Positions 1-12,272 of a DNA stretch of 64,000 bases are shown piece after piece. The position numbers and the translations under genes were made by a program. How positions within the stretch are numbered: position 1 is the first letter of the stretch; every line of letters begins with the position of its first letter. This stretch comes from Panicum virgatum (Eukaryota; Streptophyta; Magnoliopsida; Poales; Poaceae). The stretch is from the NCBI RefSeq assembly GCF_016808335.1, contig NC_053141.1, forward strand, positions 23,480,640-23,544,639. The letters are read 5' to 3'. Below the pieces are notes generated by a model. It was given only the letters and a program-made list of their open reading frames with translations. It made no database searches and was not told where the DNA came from.

Positions 1-1412
1 AGAGTTTGATTTGGTTAGGGTTTTGTAGGGTTTGAGTTGAAATGGGGGATTGAGTACGAATTGGGTCATGTTGCGGCCGCTAAACTTGGCATAGGGCAAG
101 CTAAGATGAGTGCAAAGTTGGAGAGCGAGGAGATGGTAACGGAGGTTAAAGGGAGTCGCCATTGACAGCAGCAATAATGACGATGACTGTGGTGATGACG
201 AGTTGCTTTACGGCAACAATTCCAACTAGGTGAAGAAAGCGTCTTTTGGTGCACATGGACCTTGTTTATCTATCATGGACTGCTGTAATTTGAATTTTTC
301 TTGTAGTGGACTTGTAATGTGCACTTCGTGGTCATCTATTGGTACTACTATTATTAGACGTGTAATGGACGACACTTTGTGCAATCGAGTATATTGTAAT
401 GTCCTATCAAACTGGTAATGTGATATCTACAATCTTGTGATGAGCAATCAAATATCTTGTCTTGCAAGGAGTCGAGCCATTTCCCTTGGGACCAAAGTAT
501 TTTGAGCCAAATCTATCGGCACCAATGCGAGGAAGTCGCACCATTTCCCTCGGCGTGACTAATTGGCGCGTAATTACCCTACTCCAGATCTAGTCGGTGC
601 TATGACGTGGCGTGACTCCTTTACGACTCGCGTCGAGTGGCTTGGCGCGACTCTTCAAAGAGTCACATTCAAAGAGTCACGCCATTCCAGTGGCGCGACT
701 CAGTGAGGAGTCGCGCCAACCTTTGACCCCGACCAGATTTGGCCCAGGCCAAATTTTTGCTAACTAGTCACGCCAAGATAAATGACGCGACTCCTGATAA
801 CTGAAAAGAGTATGAAAATAAAATATAACAACAATTTGAAAAGTAAACATAGTAAAGGAAGTGCTATGCCGAGTTTAGCTTCTCATAAGAAAATCAAGGC
901 CAAAACATATATCATTTAAAAAAATTGCTCTCCACAGCATTACAGACTTGAAATAGCACCACATTAATAATCTTGAATAGATATACCCAAGCATACAACA
1001 AGTGAACATGGACACTGAGTTATATAATCCTACAATTTAAATGTAGACAGAGTAAAACAATTAGCCATTTGTGGACATGTCCTGATAATGACTTCCCATG
1101 CACAGGAGGTCTTTAAATTTGTAAACACTCAATTTTTAAGATTGATATATTTGGTTCGAGGCGCGACCGGACTGAAGGTCGGTGTTGGAGGCGGGGCGGC
1201 GTCGGCAGGAGGGTTGCCTTCCGTGCACCCACAGCACGGCCGCGGCACCCGGCGCAGGCGGGAGGGGTGGCCTCAGCGCTAGCCAGGCCGGCCCACGGGC
1301 GGGACCCGACAGCGACAGGAGGCGCAGGTGGCGGCGGCCGACAACGCCAAGAAGCCTAGCGAATTATTGGGCCCATTTCAACTCAAATCCTACAAAAATC
1401 CTAACCAACTCA
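1..1412. repeat. Inverted repeat arms of an unidentified element
   Basis: Positions 1-46 contain a TTTGAGTTGAAATGG-type sequence preceded by TTGGTTAGGGTTTTGTAGGG. Its diverged reverse complement lies at about 1363-1412. The arms face each other across about 1.3 kb, and the left arm is cut by the window edge. On the minus strand, the right arm lies downstream of a TATA-like box (TATAAAT, near 1635), so it may be the leader of a leftward transcript. No credible protein is seen between the arms; the short ORFs are low-complexity. It could be a Mutator-like element or a rearranged retrotransposon, and I cannot decide between them. Confidence 0.4.
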
Positions 1413-1700
1413 AACCCTAAAAAATCCGCGAAATGGAAGAAAACCAATCGGTTAGAATGGAGAAGTTACCTTCAATGATCGGTTTTTCTTCGTTTCCCCT
1501 TCGAATCGGGTGGAGGATGGAGTGGGTCTAGAGGGGGAGAGGGAGGGGCGGCGCCATGAAGGTCGGGTCGAGTGGGGAGTGGAGGAAAAAAGAATGGGAG
1601 GAAGAAGAAGAGGAGGCTGTCTGGGCGGATTTATATTAGGCTGAGTCGCACCACGGCGTATGGCGCGACTCAGTCGCGCCAAAGCATGTAGCGCGACTCA
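470..1700. repeat. Dispersed GAGTCGCGCC / GGCGCGACTC motif clusters
   Basis: Between about 470 and 800, and again at about 1640-1700, the motif GAGTCGCGCC and its reverse complement GGCGCGACTC recur, with decayed forms such as AGTCACGCC and AGTCGCACC. Several copies face each other to make short dyads, for example around 680-715 and 1660-1700. The array looks like a transposon subterminal repeat set. No gene was recognised. The stretch 800-1640 otherwise holds AT-rich DNA and a GC-rich block (1160-1350) with nothing recognisable. Confidence 0.45.
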
Positions 1701-1879
1701 GTCTTGCCACGTCAGACTTACTGGCACGCGTGTGCCAGCGTGGCAGCACGGGATTTGATGCGACCAAAAGGGTTAGTTTTTGGAAATTTAGATATAAACG
1801 GGTTATTTTTAAAATATTAGGTTAAAAAGATTAAAATAAAAAAAATTCACGCTGATGTTACCACATCGGACCAGTCGCC

Positions 1880-1886
1880 TATAAAA
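1880..1886 (+). promoter_or_regulatory. TATA box of EML copy 1
   Basis: TATAAAA lies about 390 bp upstream of the EML start codon, at the left edge of the sequence shared with EML copy 2. The shared sequence starts at about 1870 (AGTCGCCTAT), so the region upstream of the core promoter differs between the copies. Copy 2 has TATTAAA at the matching place (near 40528). Confidence 0.6.
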
Positions 1887-2274
1887 CTCCCTATGCCACC
1901 AACGAAATGCCCTTTTTGCCCCTCCAATAATTTTCGCATCACCAATCGTCTCCTCGCCTCCCGCACGCCTGCGGCCCGCCCGTGCGCCCCTGCCCTCCTC
2001 CCACAGCGTCTCCTCGTTGGCTCCCCTCTCCGCGATCCGCTCAGATCTCGCTGGGATCCGCCGTATCTGGCCTGGATTTCGCCTTCGGAACCCACGGCTC
2101 TGTCCGGGCAGGGAGCCGGGAAGGGTCGTTCTGTCCCGGGCGGCGGCGGATCCGTGTCTCTATTGGAGGCGGTTCGGCGGAGTCGCGCCGCGTCACGTTC
2201 GTGGTCCTGGTTGTGGCGCCGTCGGCGAGGTGGGATTCGCTGGGGATTTGTGGTCTACGGAGCTGGGACACGGC

Positions 2275-5200
2275 ATGGACTACGGTGGGGCTGTGGACAG
2301 CAGCGGTAAGTGTGGTCGATTCTGTCTTTAGGGTTAGGGTTTGTTGCTTAATTGTCAATTTTTGGGATTTATTTGTGACTACTCCCTGGAGTAATTGTAA
2401 TTGGTAGGAACTTTTTGTTAGATGTGGAGGACGATATCATTTCGTGCAGATATTTTTTGATGTGTAGGCTTGAACACCATTTTATTTTTTTCGATTTTTG
2501 TTATTTTGTGGAGTATTTGGGTGAAATTAGTCGTGTAATTGATCGTGACAGTTAACTCCCACCGCGACTTCAGGTTATGAAATTTTATGCAGGTTGTTTG
2601 GGTAAAATGACAGGTACTGTTTGCATAGTATTGAGTCTGGGGTTCTGTCTTAAGTGTTAGAGGTATTCCTTCGGTCAGGATGCAAAGTTTGTCAGTGAAG
2701 TGTTATATTTGGTTCTTTCTTTTAAATACCGTAAGCATTGGACCTAAAGTACAAGATAAATGAAAGCCATCTCTGCTGCTGGCTGGAAACTTTTTGATGC
2801 AATGTTGAGATGAAAAATTATGTTTTTTACTCTTTGAGAAGTTTGTTGCAGAATATACAATGCTCTGTGAAGTTATTTTAAGAGTTTATCAGTCAATGTG
2901 TGGAAAATTGGCCCTCCAAAATAAAATGGTAGCATGGAAGGTTGCATAGTCACTGGGTTTTATATAAGTTATGGTTCTGATAATATCTTTGGAACTTGAA
3001 ACTTTTGGCTCCTGCTAATATGGACATGGAGGTATAATTTACTTGCAGGTAGGGGTGGTAAAGGGCCATCAAATTTAGCCTAGAAAATCTAAGGGCTGGG
3101 CTCTATTCCCAAACAGTTTTGAGCTAAAAAATTAAAGAGCCAAGTTGCGCTGTGAAGTGACACTAGGGCCATGACCCATTACCACCCCTACTTGCAGGCG
3201 ACGTGGTCAGGCATATAGGATAGACAGTTCTAACTTCTATCTCAAATTATTCTGTACACCCAAAAAAGTAAGGCCCTTGTTTGGAACGCAGGAATCCGAA
3301 ACATAGGAATAGAAAAAAACATAGGAATAGAAAGTCAGTGTTGGTTTAAAACAGAGGAATGAAAAATACAGGAATTTTGTAGCATGGAGTGTTTGGAACA
3401 GAGGAATAGAAAACTTAGATTGGACCAGAAATCCTACTTCTATAAAAGAAAGGGCTCGTCATCTCTTTATTATTTCTCTCCAGTTAATCAATGAAGATAG
3501 GCCTTTTTTGGACCACGGAGCCCACCCAGCAGTGAGCTGATGAATAATTGTAGTAGTTGTGTCTGTTTAGTAGGAAACAACAGCAGTACCGAGAAAAAAA
3601 GAAAAGAAAGGCTCCTTTCCTTATCCCCTTCTTCTCCCATCTCCTTTTCATCCCCAGCCTGTCAGACACACATCGTTATCTTCTTGAAGAAAGGAAAAAC
3701 ACAAAGCACATTACGGTGCACAAGACCCGATAGAAATCACGCGTAGAAGCGGCTCCGTAGGTCAATGCTGGCTTGCTCAGTCTACAGTGGAGAGCATGCC
3801 GGTCGACGAGGCGTTTTTGTCATGGCGAGGCTGACAGGCTGACCTCTAGGACCTCTCAAGGCCAAGAGCTCCTTTTCTTTTTTCTTGTAATCATCGATTT
3901 TGGTTATATCTCCTTCTAATTTGATTTTGCACGAGAGAAGTGCTTCTCTTTCCTCTCTTTACCTAGAGCTTATGTGAAAATGGAGCTCATAGTGGATTCT
4001 TTTTTTTTCCTGCGTTTTGTGAAGGAGACGTAACCTTTCCTCTGGAATTGGAATGAGCGTTCCTCCATTCCAAACACTACCTGACGTCAGCTAAACACAG
4101 GAACCGCTTTTCTCCAAAATTCCTGTGAAAATACTCCAATCCAAATGAGGCCTAAATAAACAGTGAAATACATAAGAGATAATTTCTTACAAGATAACCT
4201 ATGAAATCCTTATTCTGTGTTAATGTTGTTAATTGGCAAAATTATTGGGCATTAAGCCAGTTATGGCTGAGCACTCTTGGTGCTCTATTAAGGATATAAT
4301 ATAACATTCTGAGATGCTGCCCCTCTCAATAGTACCTAATCCTTGGGATGTGGCCTTTGCTCAAATCTTGGTCAAGCTTTAGAATAACTTAAGATTTCCT
4401 TGCCATGTGCTGTTTTTTCTTTGTTCTAGAATTTTGATGTAAAACATTATCTGCCATCAAAGTTTCTTGTGGTGGATATGGGCTAAGGTGCATTCTATTT
4501 TGATATTTAGTTGAGTTCTGGTTGAGAAAAAAGGTATAGGATACGATGAAATAGTAAGCAAGTGGCTAAGATGTGGTGATCTACTGTATTTAGTAGCTTG
4601 GTTCCTAGGTTTTAACTTCTTCCTCTTGCGCTCCCCACCATTTGGTCTTAGAAGTGTAACAAACTGGCAGTATACCCATGTTTGTGTTGGTTTACTCATT
4701 GGGGCAGCATTGAAAGTACATGTCTGTTGGCAGAAAAGTTGAAACATTCACACCTCTATTAGGTACATGTATTGGGTTATCAGGCTAGAATGCCATCCCT
4801 AGTTGAGGCCCATCCAGTTCCCTGATGGAAGTAATTATTAGGTGACACAACATGCTAAGCGCCCACGTGAGCCCTACCGCATTGAAGTCTATCATCTGCA
4901 CCTTGCTGCTTAGTTGGGTGCTTTTCTTTATGCAAGATGCTGCCATAATGTGTTGACATGATTTGAGATTATTTTTTTTTCAACGGGCCTGTTTATATTC
5001 GCATCTGCGCCGTTGGCGTCAGGCTGAAGCAAAGAATGGGGCTTCCTGTGCCGCGCAGCTGATGCGCTTCGATATTTTAATGGGGTGATGCGAAACGCGC
5101 TTCTGGGAAAAAACGCTGCTGCAGGAAGTGCGTCTGGCAGACTCGGAAACAAACAAGCCCAATTTTTTTTCAGCTTTTATTAGGTGCTAGCATTGCTTTG

Positions 5201-8200
5201 AATTACCTTAATAATATTTCAAATATTGAGCTGTACGTTTAACAAATTTAAGAATTTCCAAAGTTCAAATTTGATTTCCAAAGAATATTGAGTTGCAAAT
5301 GGCTGGTCTGGTTTGTAAAACTTCACATGAATAGAGAAAAAGCATGTGACTTGTGGGAGCCTGATTGGCACAGCTCAAGCTCTGATATCTATGCAGAATT
5401 TGGAGTTTATAGAATGAAATCAAGTAGTTTAAACATATGTTTTTTATCTGAAATATAATAACAAAGTTGTTCAACAAGATATCTTCAATGTGCTCACAAT
5501 TATGACCTTCTGCACGCTTGCCAAAAGGAGAAGAAAAAAAGCTAAATGGCAAATCCAAATCACTATTTGTAGGACACAACACTGGTCACCTTTATGAACA
5601 AAAAGTTTCATATGTTGAGAATATATTGTGGGATTATTTTGCACAGGTTCCTATCGGTGACAGGCTGGGAATGGGTACCTATCCCGCCGGTTTGAACCAG
5701 TCAGGTAACAACATTTGAGAAATGCTATGCTCAGAAATTTGGCATTGGTTTACAGGAACCGATGATGATCTTCCACCGTCATATCAGAACAGCAGAGGTA
5801 TGAAAGGCAGTGGACGTATAACTGGTAATGGAAGAGATACTATTGGTGCTGGTCCATATACTAGAGGTCAACAACCTCAGACAGATATGGAAACACAAAT
5901 ACATCACCTTGAGCAAGAAGCATATTGTTCAGTTCTTCGAGCATTCAAGGCTCAGTCTGATGCTATAACATGGGTATACGTCTGCCAATCTTCATGTTAT
6001 TAATTTGCTCAGGTTGGGCTGCATTTCATAGATTGACCTTATAAAAGTTTGAATATATTGTTTCAGGAAAAGGAAAGTCTCATTACTGAGCTTAGGAAGG
6101 AGCTACGAGTATCTGATAAAGAACACAGGGAGTTGCTAAACGGAGTTAATAGTGATGATATTATCCGAAGAATAAGGTTGTCTGATAGATGAGTATACAT
6201 CTTAACTGTGCAGTATCCTATTTGCCCCTTTTCTACTCTCTTTCTCACCTCTTATGCTCTTTTCTTAAGGGAATGGAGAGAGTCAACAGGTGTGCTTCAG
6301 ATGAATTCAGTTAATAATGCTCAGCGTTTGCATGACCCCATGCCCAGTCCTACCACCTCTGCTCGCAAGAGGCAAAAGACATCTCAACCCATTCCCTCTG
6401 CATCTGTACCTGCGCCATCTGCTATGCACTCACAGCCTTTAGCTGCAACAATGCAACCATCATCTTCAGGAGCAAAAAAGGCAGCCCCACCTGGCTCAAA
6501 AGTGAAAAAGAACAAACCAGTAAGTGATGGTTGAAACATCTGCAGTTAATTTTGTGTTTGTAACTTTTGTGATTTGATATTGATTATTTTTGGGTAACTA
6601 ATTATGCTTCAGGGCCAGAAGATACCTGGTGGCCCTGCAGTCAAATCTATGCCATCTTCTGCTGGTCCTTTTGGGCGGGGACCAGTTATTAATAGAAATA
6701 CTTCTGCTGGCCTTCCTCCTGAAGGACCACAATTAAATCCGTTAATCGGCCGTAAAGTCATGACTCGGTGGCCTGATGATAATAGCTTTTATGAAGCTGT
6801 AATAACAGATTATGATGCAGAAAAGGTACGTCTTATTTCTGTGGGGTCACGGTGATCACTTGTATTGGTTCATATACTTAATCAAGTCACTCTGATTAAT
6901 TGTAGGATCTTTATGCACTTGTTTATGACATGAATACAGCACATGAGACATGGGAGTGGGTTGATTTTAAGGAGGTAATTAATTGTCATTGCCAATGAAG
7001 AAAAGTCTATTTTCTTTCCCTTGACTCTTCACTCAGTTTGACTTGCTGTTCTCATGTGAAACCCTATAAATTATGTAACTCAACTGTTCCAAACTGTCTT
7101 AAGGTTGGTTCTGTAGGTGGTTTTAGGTGATGCAGAAGCCACATCACCAACTTTTGCTGGTACACCCACCCTTCCTGTAGTAATCTTGCATCGCCATGTG
7201 GATGATTTGGCTGCCATATCACCCAAAAGCACCCACAAAGCTGGCCTTCCGTGGTAGTTTGAGCTGGTGTTGAGAGTCAAGAAACAGGTTTTTTTTTATC
7301 TGGTTTTGACTGAGGGATGAAAATGAAACTTTTTTTATGTGTGTTTTTTTTTTGATGTAGATCGTCCTTTTTGAGTTATGGAATGACATGCAAGTACCTG
7401 ATAATTCTAATATTATATTTGAAAGCAACAAGAGTAACCCTTTCATATCTCAAATCATTTATGTCAACGACTTTGGAATCCAACTGGCAGTACTCTGTAA
7501 AACATGTATAGCTAAAATGCATGTTTTCTCACCACTAATGTTAGAAAATTTGTAACTTTCCATCCAAAGTTTTGGTTCTAGGATACGGTGTAGCAAGGCA
7601 CCCATATTTGAGTTCTGCCATCCACTTGTGAACACAATATTTTGTCGAGCTATCCCAAGTTACAGTTGTTTTGGTGGCTATGGATGTGGAGCAGTGAACC
7701 AAGCATGATATATCAAATTTCTGAATTTGTTCAAGATACATATGCAATGATTGTGAACTTCCCGTTATATATCACAATCATATTTCCTCAGAAAAAAATG
7801 TACTTGTTCTAACTGAAAATTCTCATTGAAGTGTCACATATGCTTTGATTAAGTCATAATTGTCTCAGTTTCAAAACTGGACTGGAGAAGCAATACAATT
7901 GAGAAAATCCAAGAATCCTTGGCTGGTCTTGATTATCATGTTAATGAACTGGTTAGTTAAGGACTATAAATGGATGACCTGCATAATAATATAATTAAGA
8001 GCAGACCATCACAATAACATTAACAGCTGAACACATTTCTTGAACAATTTCAATAGTGAGTCAACATGCAAAAGGCCTACAGTGTAATGTATGCATGATA
8101 TTTTTTGTTTCATCTTTGCTGCAGATGGCAGCTGAGGATGTAAGATGGGAAGGTGAGGAGCCTGATTTAAACCTTCCTGGTCGTGGTGCTGCCGTTCATG

Positions 8201-9284
8201 GTGTTAAGAAGTCAACCAATCGTGGTGGCCCTATGTTAGGTGCCGGAAGAGGAAGGGCCCCCCAAAAGAACTCACTTAAGAAAGATTATCCACCTTCACA
8301 AAACGGTGTTGGGAAGAAGAGTTCTGACTACATAGAAATTCTTCATACAGAGACACTCATAAAGGAGGTTTGTTTGGAAAGAACTCAGCTTATTGGTTAA
8401 CAACCCTACCAAATTGTATGTTTTATCATGATGATCTGCCCATGTAGGTGGAGCGGGTTTTCAGTGCTGGCAACCCTGACCCCCTTGAGATGGAGAGGTC
8501 GAAGAAAGTGCTAAAGGTAACAGAGACGACTGCCAAACATTATTGGGGTGCTGTTTCTCCTGAACTAACAGATGTTCTGGCAGGAGCATGAACAATCATT
8601 AATCGATGCAATTGCAAGGCTTGCTGAGGCGTCTGATGGTGAGGGTGGTAAGTGTAGTGCTTAATTCCTCTTTCCTCAACCTTAATCACAAAGTCCATAT
8701 GCTCTATATTGGGAGTGTGCTCTTAGCCGTGCTTGGATGAAAGTTTTTCTTGGCTGTGCTCTATGAGGATGAATCTAAGCTTTTTAGGCAACTCATGCAG
8801 CACATATTCTGAACAATTCCTGTGAATGTGATATGTCAAATGGGACTGAGTTGAGGTGGTCCTCTAAACGTATTTAATGTTGACTTTCACTTTGAATGCA
8901 AACTTGTAAATCATATAGGAACTCTGCTGAGTAATGTGCATACAGGAATATCTTGAAGGTAAAAAGTCCATTTTACCACCCCAGATAATCCACTTTGTCC
9001 GCTTAGCCATCTGAACAGAAGTTGCTTGATTTTCTCCCTTGAACTATTTTAACTGCTCCAATCTACTGCCTATTGAGAAGTTCGGCTTGAACTTTACTTA
9101 TCTTGAATACTTGTAGCAGAACTAGTTTAACATTTTCCTTCTTTCATTTTCTTTTGATGTTGTAGCAGATGACCATGCGCGATCTTTGGACTACAACCGT
9201 GGGTGGAGGAACCAACATGGAGGACGATATGCTGATGACATGGCTATCGATGGCCTCATGTCTGGAGATGCAGATGCCATGTGA
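2275..9284 (+). CDS. EML: EMSY-LIKE (EML) protein, copy 1, ten coding exons
   Basis: Predicted coding exons are 2275-2305, 5756-5973, 6067-6176, 6270-6519, 6613-6825, 6906-6974, 8125-8367, 8448-8516, 8584-8647 and 9169-9284. All have GT..AG introns in consistent phase and give 460 residues. The N-terminus (MDY..., then [11 protein letters not shown]) is the plant EML signature. Residues about 53-125 form the ENT domain ([17 protein letters not shown]). Residues 248-297 form an Agenet/Tudor-like domain ([12 protein letters not shown]...FYEAVITDY), followed by a basic linker and a helical C-terminal part. In Arabidopsis, EML proteins are nuclear chromatin readers (Tudor domain binding methylated histone H3) that act in immunity and seed development; that role is inherited by family. 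The last intron ends in TAGCAG, allowing two acceptors that differ by one alanine. The first intron is long (3.4 kb) and carries three transposons. This copy looks functional. Confidence 0.88.
3050..3190. mobile_element. hAT-type MITE in EML intron 1
   Basis: This is a 141-bp element with terminal inverted repeats TAGGGGTGGTAA. It is flanked by perfect 8-bp target duplications CTTGCAGG (3042-3049 and 3191-3198). EML copy 2 has the empty site with a single CTTGCAGG (near 39370 on the minus strand). The 8-bp duplication and TIR start fit the hAT superfamily. It has no coding capacity. Confidence 0.85.
3272..4152. mobile_element. PIF/Harbinger-type non-autonomous element in EML intron 1
   Basis: This is an 881-bp insertion flanked by TAA duplications (3269-3271 and 4153-4155). 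Its ends are GGCCCTTGTTTGGA on the left and the inverse of GGCCTCATTTGGATTGGA on the right. The trinucleotide duplication and GGCC...TTTGG ends are those of Tourist/Harbinger elements. EML copy 2 retains the uninterrupted site (AAGTAAATAGTAAAAT on its sense strand, near 39300). The interior codes for nothing recognisable. Confidence 0.8.
4985..5160. mobile_element. Tourist-like MITE in EML intron 1
   Basis: This is a 176-bp GC-richer block with ends GGGCCTGTTT and, inverted, GGGCTTGTTTGTTTCC. It sits inside a T-run and is absent from EML copy 2, where the flanking T-run joins directly to the CGGCTTTTATTGGG sequence near 38580. I cannot define the target duplication because both flanks are T/A-rich. 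Confidence 0.65.
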
Positions 9285-9520
9285 ACCATTGCCAAATGTA
9301 CACAATTCCCTAATTGGTTTTTTTTAGCCAGTTGTGAAATCCGGATGCTGATTTATTCTAGATTTCTGATTGGTTCTAACGAATGCATCAGTTGCTAGGA
9401 TTGTTGTGCTTTTGTAGTAGATCTGTACTCAGTTCATGCTTGACACTGTAAATTTAGATTTGGAGCTAATTTTGTTCTGTAGTCTTTTGATAAGTAGAAG
9501 TGAAGATATTTTTGTTTCTT

Positions 9521-11070
9521 AGAGCAACTCAGTAGGGAGAGCAAATGGCTGTCATTTAAACATTTAGTCTGTAGACATCAAAAAACAATCTTCAGCAGGG
9601 GGAGCAAATGGGCTGCCATTTTGGTAGGTCTTTCAAATTTCTCAACCCACCCCCTAAATTTGGTGGTCCTCTATTTGGGCTGCCAACTGTGGGCCCCATC
9701 TATTTCTTCCTTTTTTTCCCGATCCGATCCCAGCGGCCCCCGCCCTGTCATGCCGTTGCTGTCCTTGCCCTGCCCCCGCCGATGCCATGCCGCCGGCCGT
9801 CGGTGCCGCGCCGCACGTCGTCGTGCCCCCAGGGATCGGTCCGAGCCGTGCTGGGCGGAGGAGCGCCCGCTGCATCCTTTCCGCCGGCCCTGGCCCCGCG
9901 ATGGACATGAGGCGGTCCCCGCTGCAGGCGCATCGGCCTCCCAGACCCCAAGTTCGAGGAACACCAGCGCCTGCTTCTTGCTGGCTGCGGGTGAGGGGAG
10001 GCAACGGGGCAGCTCAGCCAGCGACGCGAACGCCATGGAGACCTCATCTGCAACAGGCTACTGGTGGTGGGGCAAGCTCGAGGAGCTTGGCGCCGTCGGT
10101 CCGCTCCATCTCTGGCGGCCGTAAGCCTCCTCGGCCGACTACCTCTACCCCATCCAAGAAACAGCGCCAGTCCTTCGTCGCTCCGCTTCCCCCGACCGAC
10201 GGCTCCTCCCGGTGGCGGCCTGCATCAACCAAGTACCGGCGGCGGCCTGCATCCACTTCCCGGCGGTGCTCCCGGCGGCTTCCTGCCTTGGCAAGGTAGT
10301 ATTTTGGTTGGACTCCAGCACCAAAGCTAAATTAAGATTTCACAAGCTATTTTGTCCGGAATTGTCAAGGTCACCGGCTATTTCACAAGCTCATTGGCCA
10401 ACTCAAAAGCTGGCAAGAAATTTTTCAACCTGTTGCCTGGAGAAATTGTTCTTGCTTCGCTTGAAGGATTTGGTATGTGTTGTTTACTATATCAATGATA
10501 CCGATGGGTAGTTCTGGCCTTCTAGGACACTCTGGAAATCCGGATTGGTTCAATCGAATGAGATCTGGGTCGACCTAGAAAGCAAAGCTTGCGTCGCTAG
10601 TTCCATGGCAGTTATCACTAATTCCATGACAATCTTACACTGATGCAAAGACAGACACCTGCCTAGCCTAGCATAAGCTTGTCTTATATGGCAACAGAAA
10701 TTTATTTGCTATTTTCTTCTCAATAAGTAACGAACAAAAGGATGCTTTGTGTGCACTTTAGCGATCTTCTCTAGGACACAGTGTGTTTTTACTATGGATA
10801 AACATCTCACTGGTACGAAGTTCACTAGTTCTCATAGGATACAAGAAACAAACTTTCCCAGATTCACTAGTTCTGATGCAGATTGCAGTTCCTTGGGTTT
10901 ACATATGCAGTTCCTAAGGCAACACACATATGCAAAGAAATAAAAAAGGAAACCTGTCCAGCACACTCCAGACAATGTATTCACCTGAGCAGAAATTACA
11001 GTAGTGAGAAGTATGTACTTGTGTTTACATCTTCCTTATTGTTGTCACAGGGATCAACAATCAAAGCTCC
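9521..11070. other. Transposon-derived region left of the Harbinger ORF1 remnant
   Basis: A Tourist/Harbinger-like start (TTA then GAGCAACTCAGTAGGGAGAGC) occurs near 9520, just after the EML 3' UTR. A GC-rich, proline/arginine-coding block follows (9720-10310). It has long overlapping ORFs in several frames on both strands, typical of GC-biased non-coding DNA. Positions 10320-11040 are AT-richer with no recognisable gene. This is probably the 5' part of the element whose ORF1 lies at 11071-12057. Confidence 0.4.
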
Positions 11071-12057
11071 ATGAAGGCCCCGATGCCAAGCATCTCCGAG
11101 CCGGCCGGCCTACCATCTCTACCACGGTACGAGGACGCTCAAAGCACCTCCTCAACACCAGCACTCGACTACAAGGCCACCGTGGACGGCTTCAGTGCAC
11201 CCAACCTCTTTGACTGGACCCCCACCCAGGACTCCACCCAGGTAATCTAATGTGATATTGACTTGCATTGTGTTATATGTTTTCACATAATGAGGTTTTC
11301 ACATTTCTATTACCTTCTAACATGTCGACCTTTTGTAGGATTCAATTCCCCCAGGAGGTTTCGTCAATTTTATGACATAAGAAACTGAGCCGGAGGTGGA
11401 TGTGCTGACGCAACTTCAAGGCAGTGGAAGTAAGAGAGGTGGCAATTACCACCACGATGAGGATATCCAGCTCTGCAGATCTTGGAGCAATATCACAACT
11501 GATCCCATCACTGCAAATGACCAACCAAGCAAGTCGTATTGGGCAAGGATCGTTGAGCACTTCCACGACTAAAAATGTTTTGAGTCTGATAGGACTGCTG
11601 CTTCGCTCGAGAAAACAATGGGAGGCATACTGAAGGATTGCATGAGATTTCAAGGATTCTACAACGAAATCGAGCGTTGACATCCAAGTGGTATTCCTTA
11701 CACTGAGCATGTAAGTGGCATCGAACATCGCCTTTGTTACTTTCAATGTTCGAATGCTTATTATCTTCTAATAATTGCTTCATTGTTTTCTCTTTCTTGC
11801 AGATAAAAGAAGCTCAAGCTCGATATGCTCAATGTGACCCCAAAAACAAGTCCTTCGCCTTGATCCACTGCTGGTTGGAGGTTAGGCACACTGAGAAGTT
11901 CCTATCTCTACAAGAGACCAGGAAGCAATCAAAGAGGCCAAGCACATCAGACAAGCGTGCTACACCAGCTGAAGATGAAGGAAATGAAGGAGGTCAAGAC
12001 TCGACAGCATCTGAATTTTGGATATATTTTTTGTTTCTTATTAGTCAATTAAGATGA
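11071..12057 (+). pseudogene. Harbinger/Pong-type ORF1 (Myb-like) pseudogene
   Basis: An ATG at 11071 opens a proline-rich exon that ends at a GTAATC donor (11241). The next exon starts at 11339. Translated pieces match the conserved ORF1 protein of plant PIF/Pong transposons: GSKRGGNYHHDEDIQLC, then SWSNITTDPI, YWARIVEHF, FQGFYNEIE, HPSGIPYTEHI and NKSFALIHCWLEVRH. ORF1 is a Myb/SANT-like DNA-binding partner of the DDE transposase. The frame is broken by a TAA shortly after the second exon starts and by frameshifts around 11460-11690. The last part (11803-12057) is open and ends in an acidic tail. No DDE transposase is visible in the window. Confidence 0.7.
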
Positions 12058-12272
12058 AAGATGATTCTTGCGAATGTTCTAGCAGGTACAGTTTTGCAAC
12101 ATTGTCGACTCCGTTATTTTAAGGGATGTTATTGTGTTCCTACTCGTAGTTTGAACTCCAATTGCGATTTTACCTTCACTTTAATTTTATATTTTTACCT
12201 TTACTGATTAGAAATGAAGCCGTCTCTGTTTACCTCTATTTCTAACACCATTAGCTGCATCGAATAAAATAA

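Noticed and set aside
5518..5718. Possible extra EML exon ending at CAG|GTAACA
   Set aside because: The matching part of copy 2 does not keep the frame or the upstream sequence, and the exon 1 to exon 2 junction already restores the conserved [11 protein letters not shown] motif.
9608..10330. Overlapping ORFs of 100-170 codons
   Set aside because: Proline/arginine-rich in all frames and on both strands; a compositional artefact of a GC-rich transposon segment.
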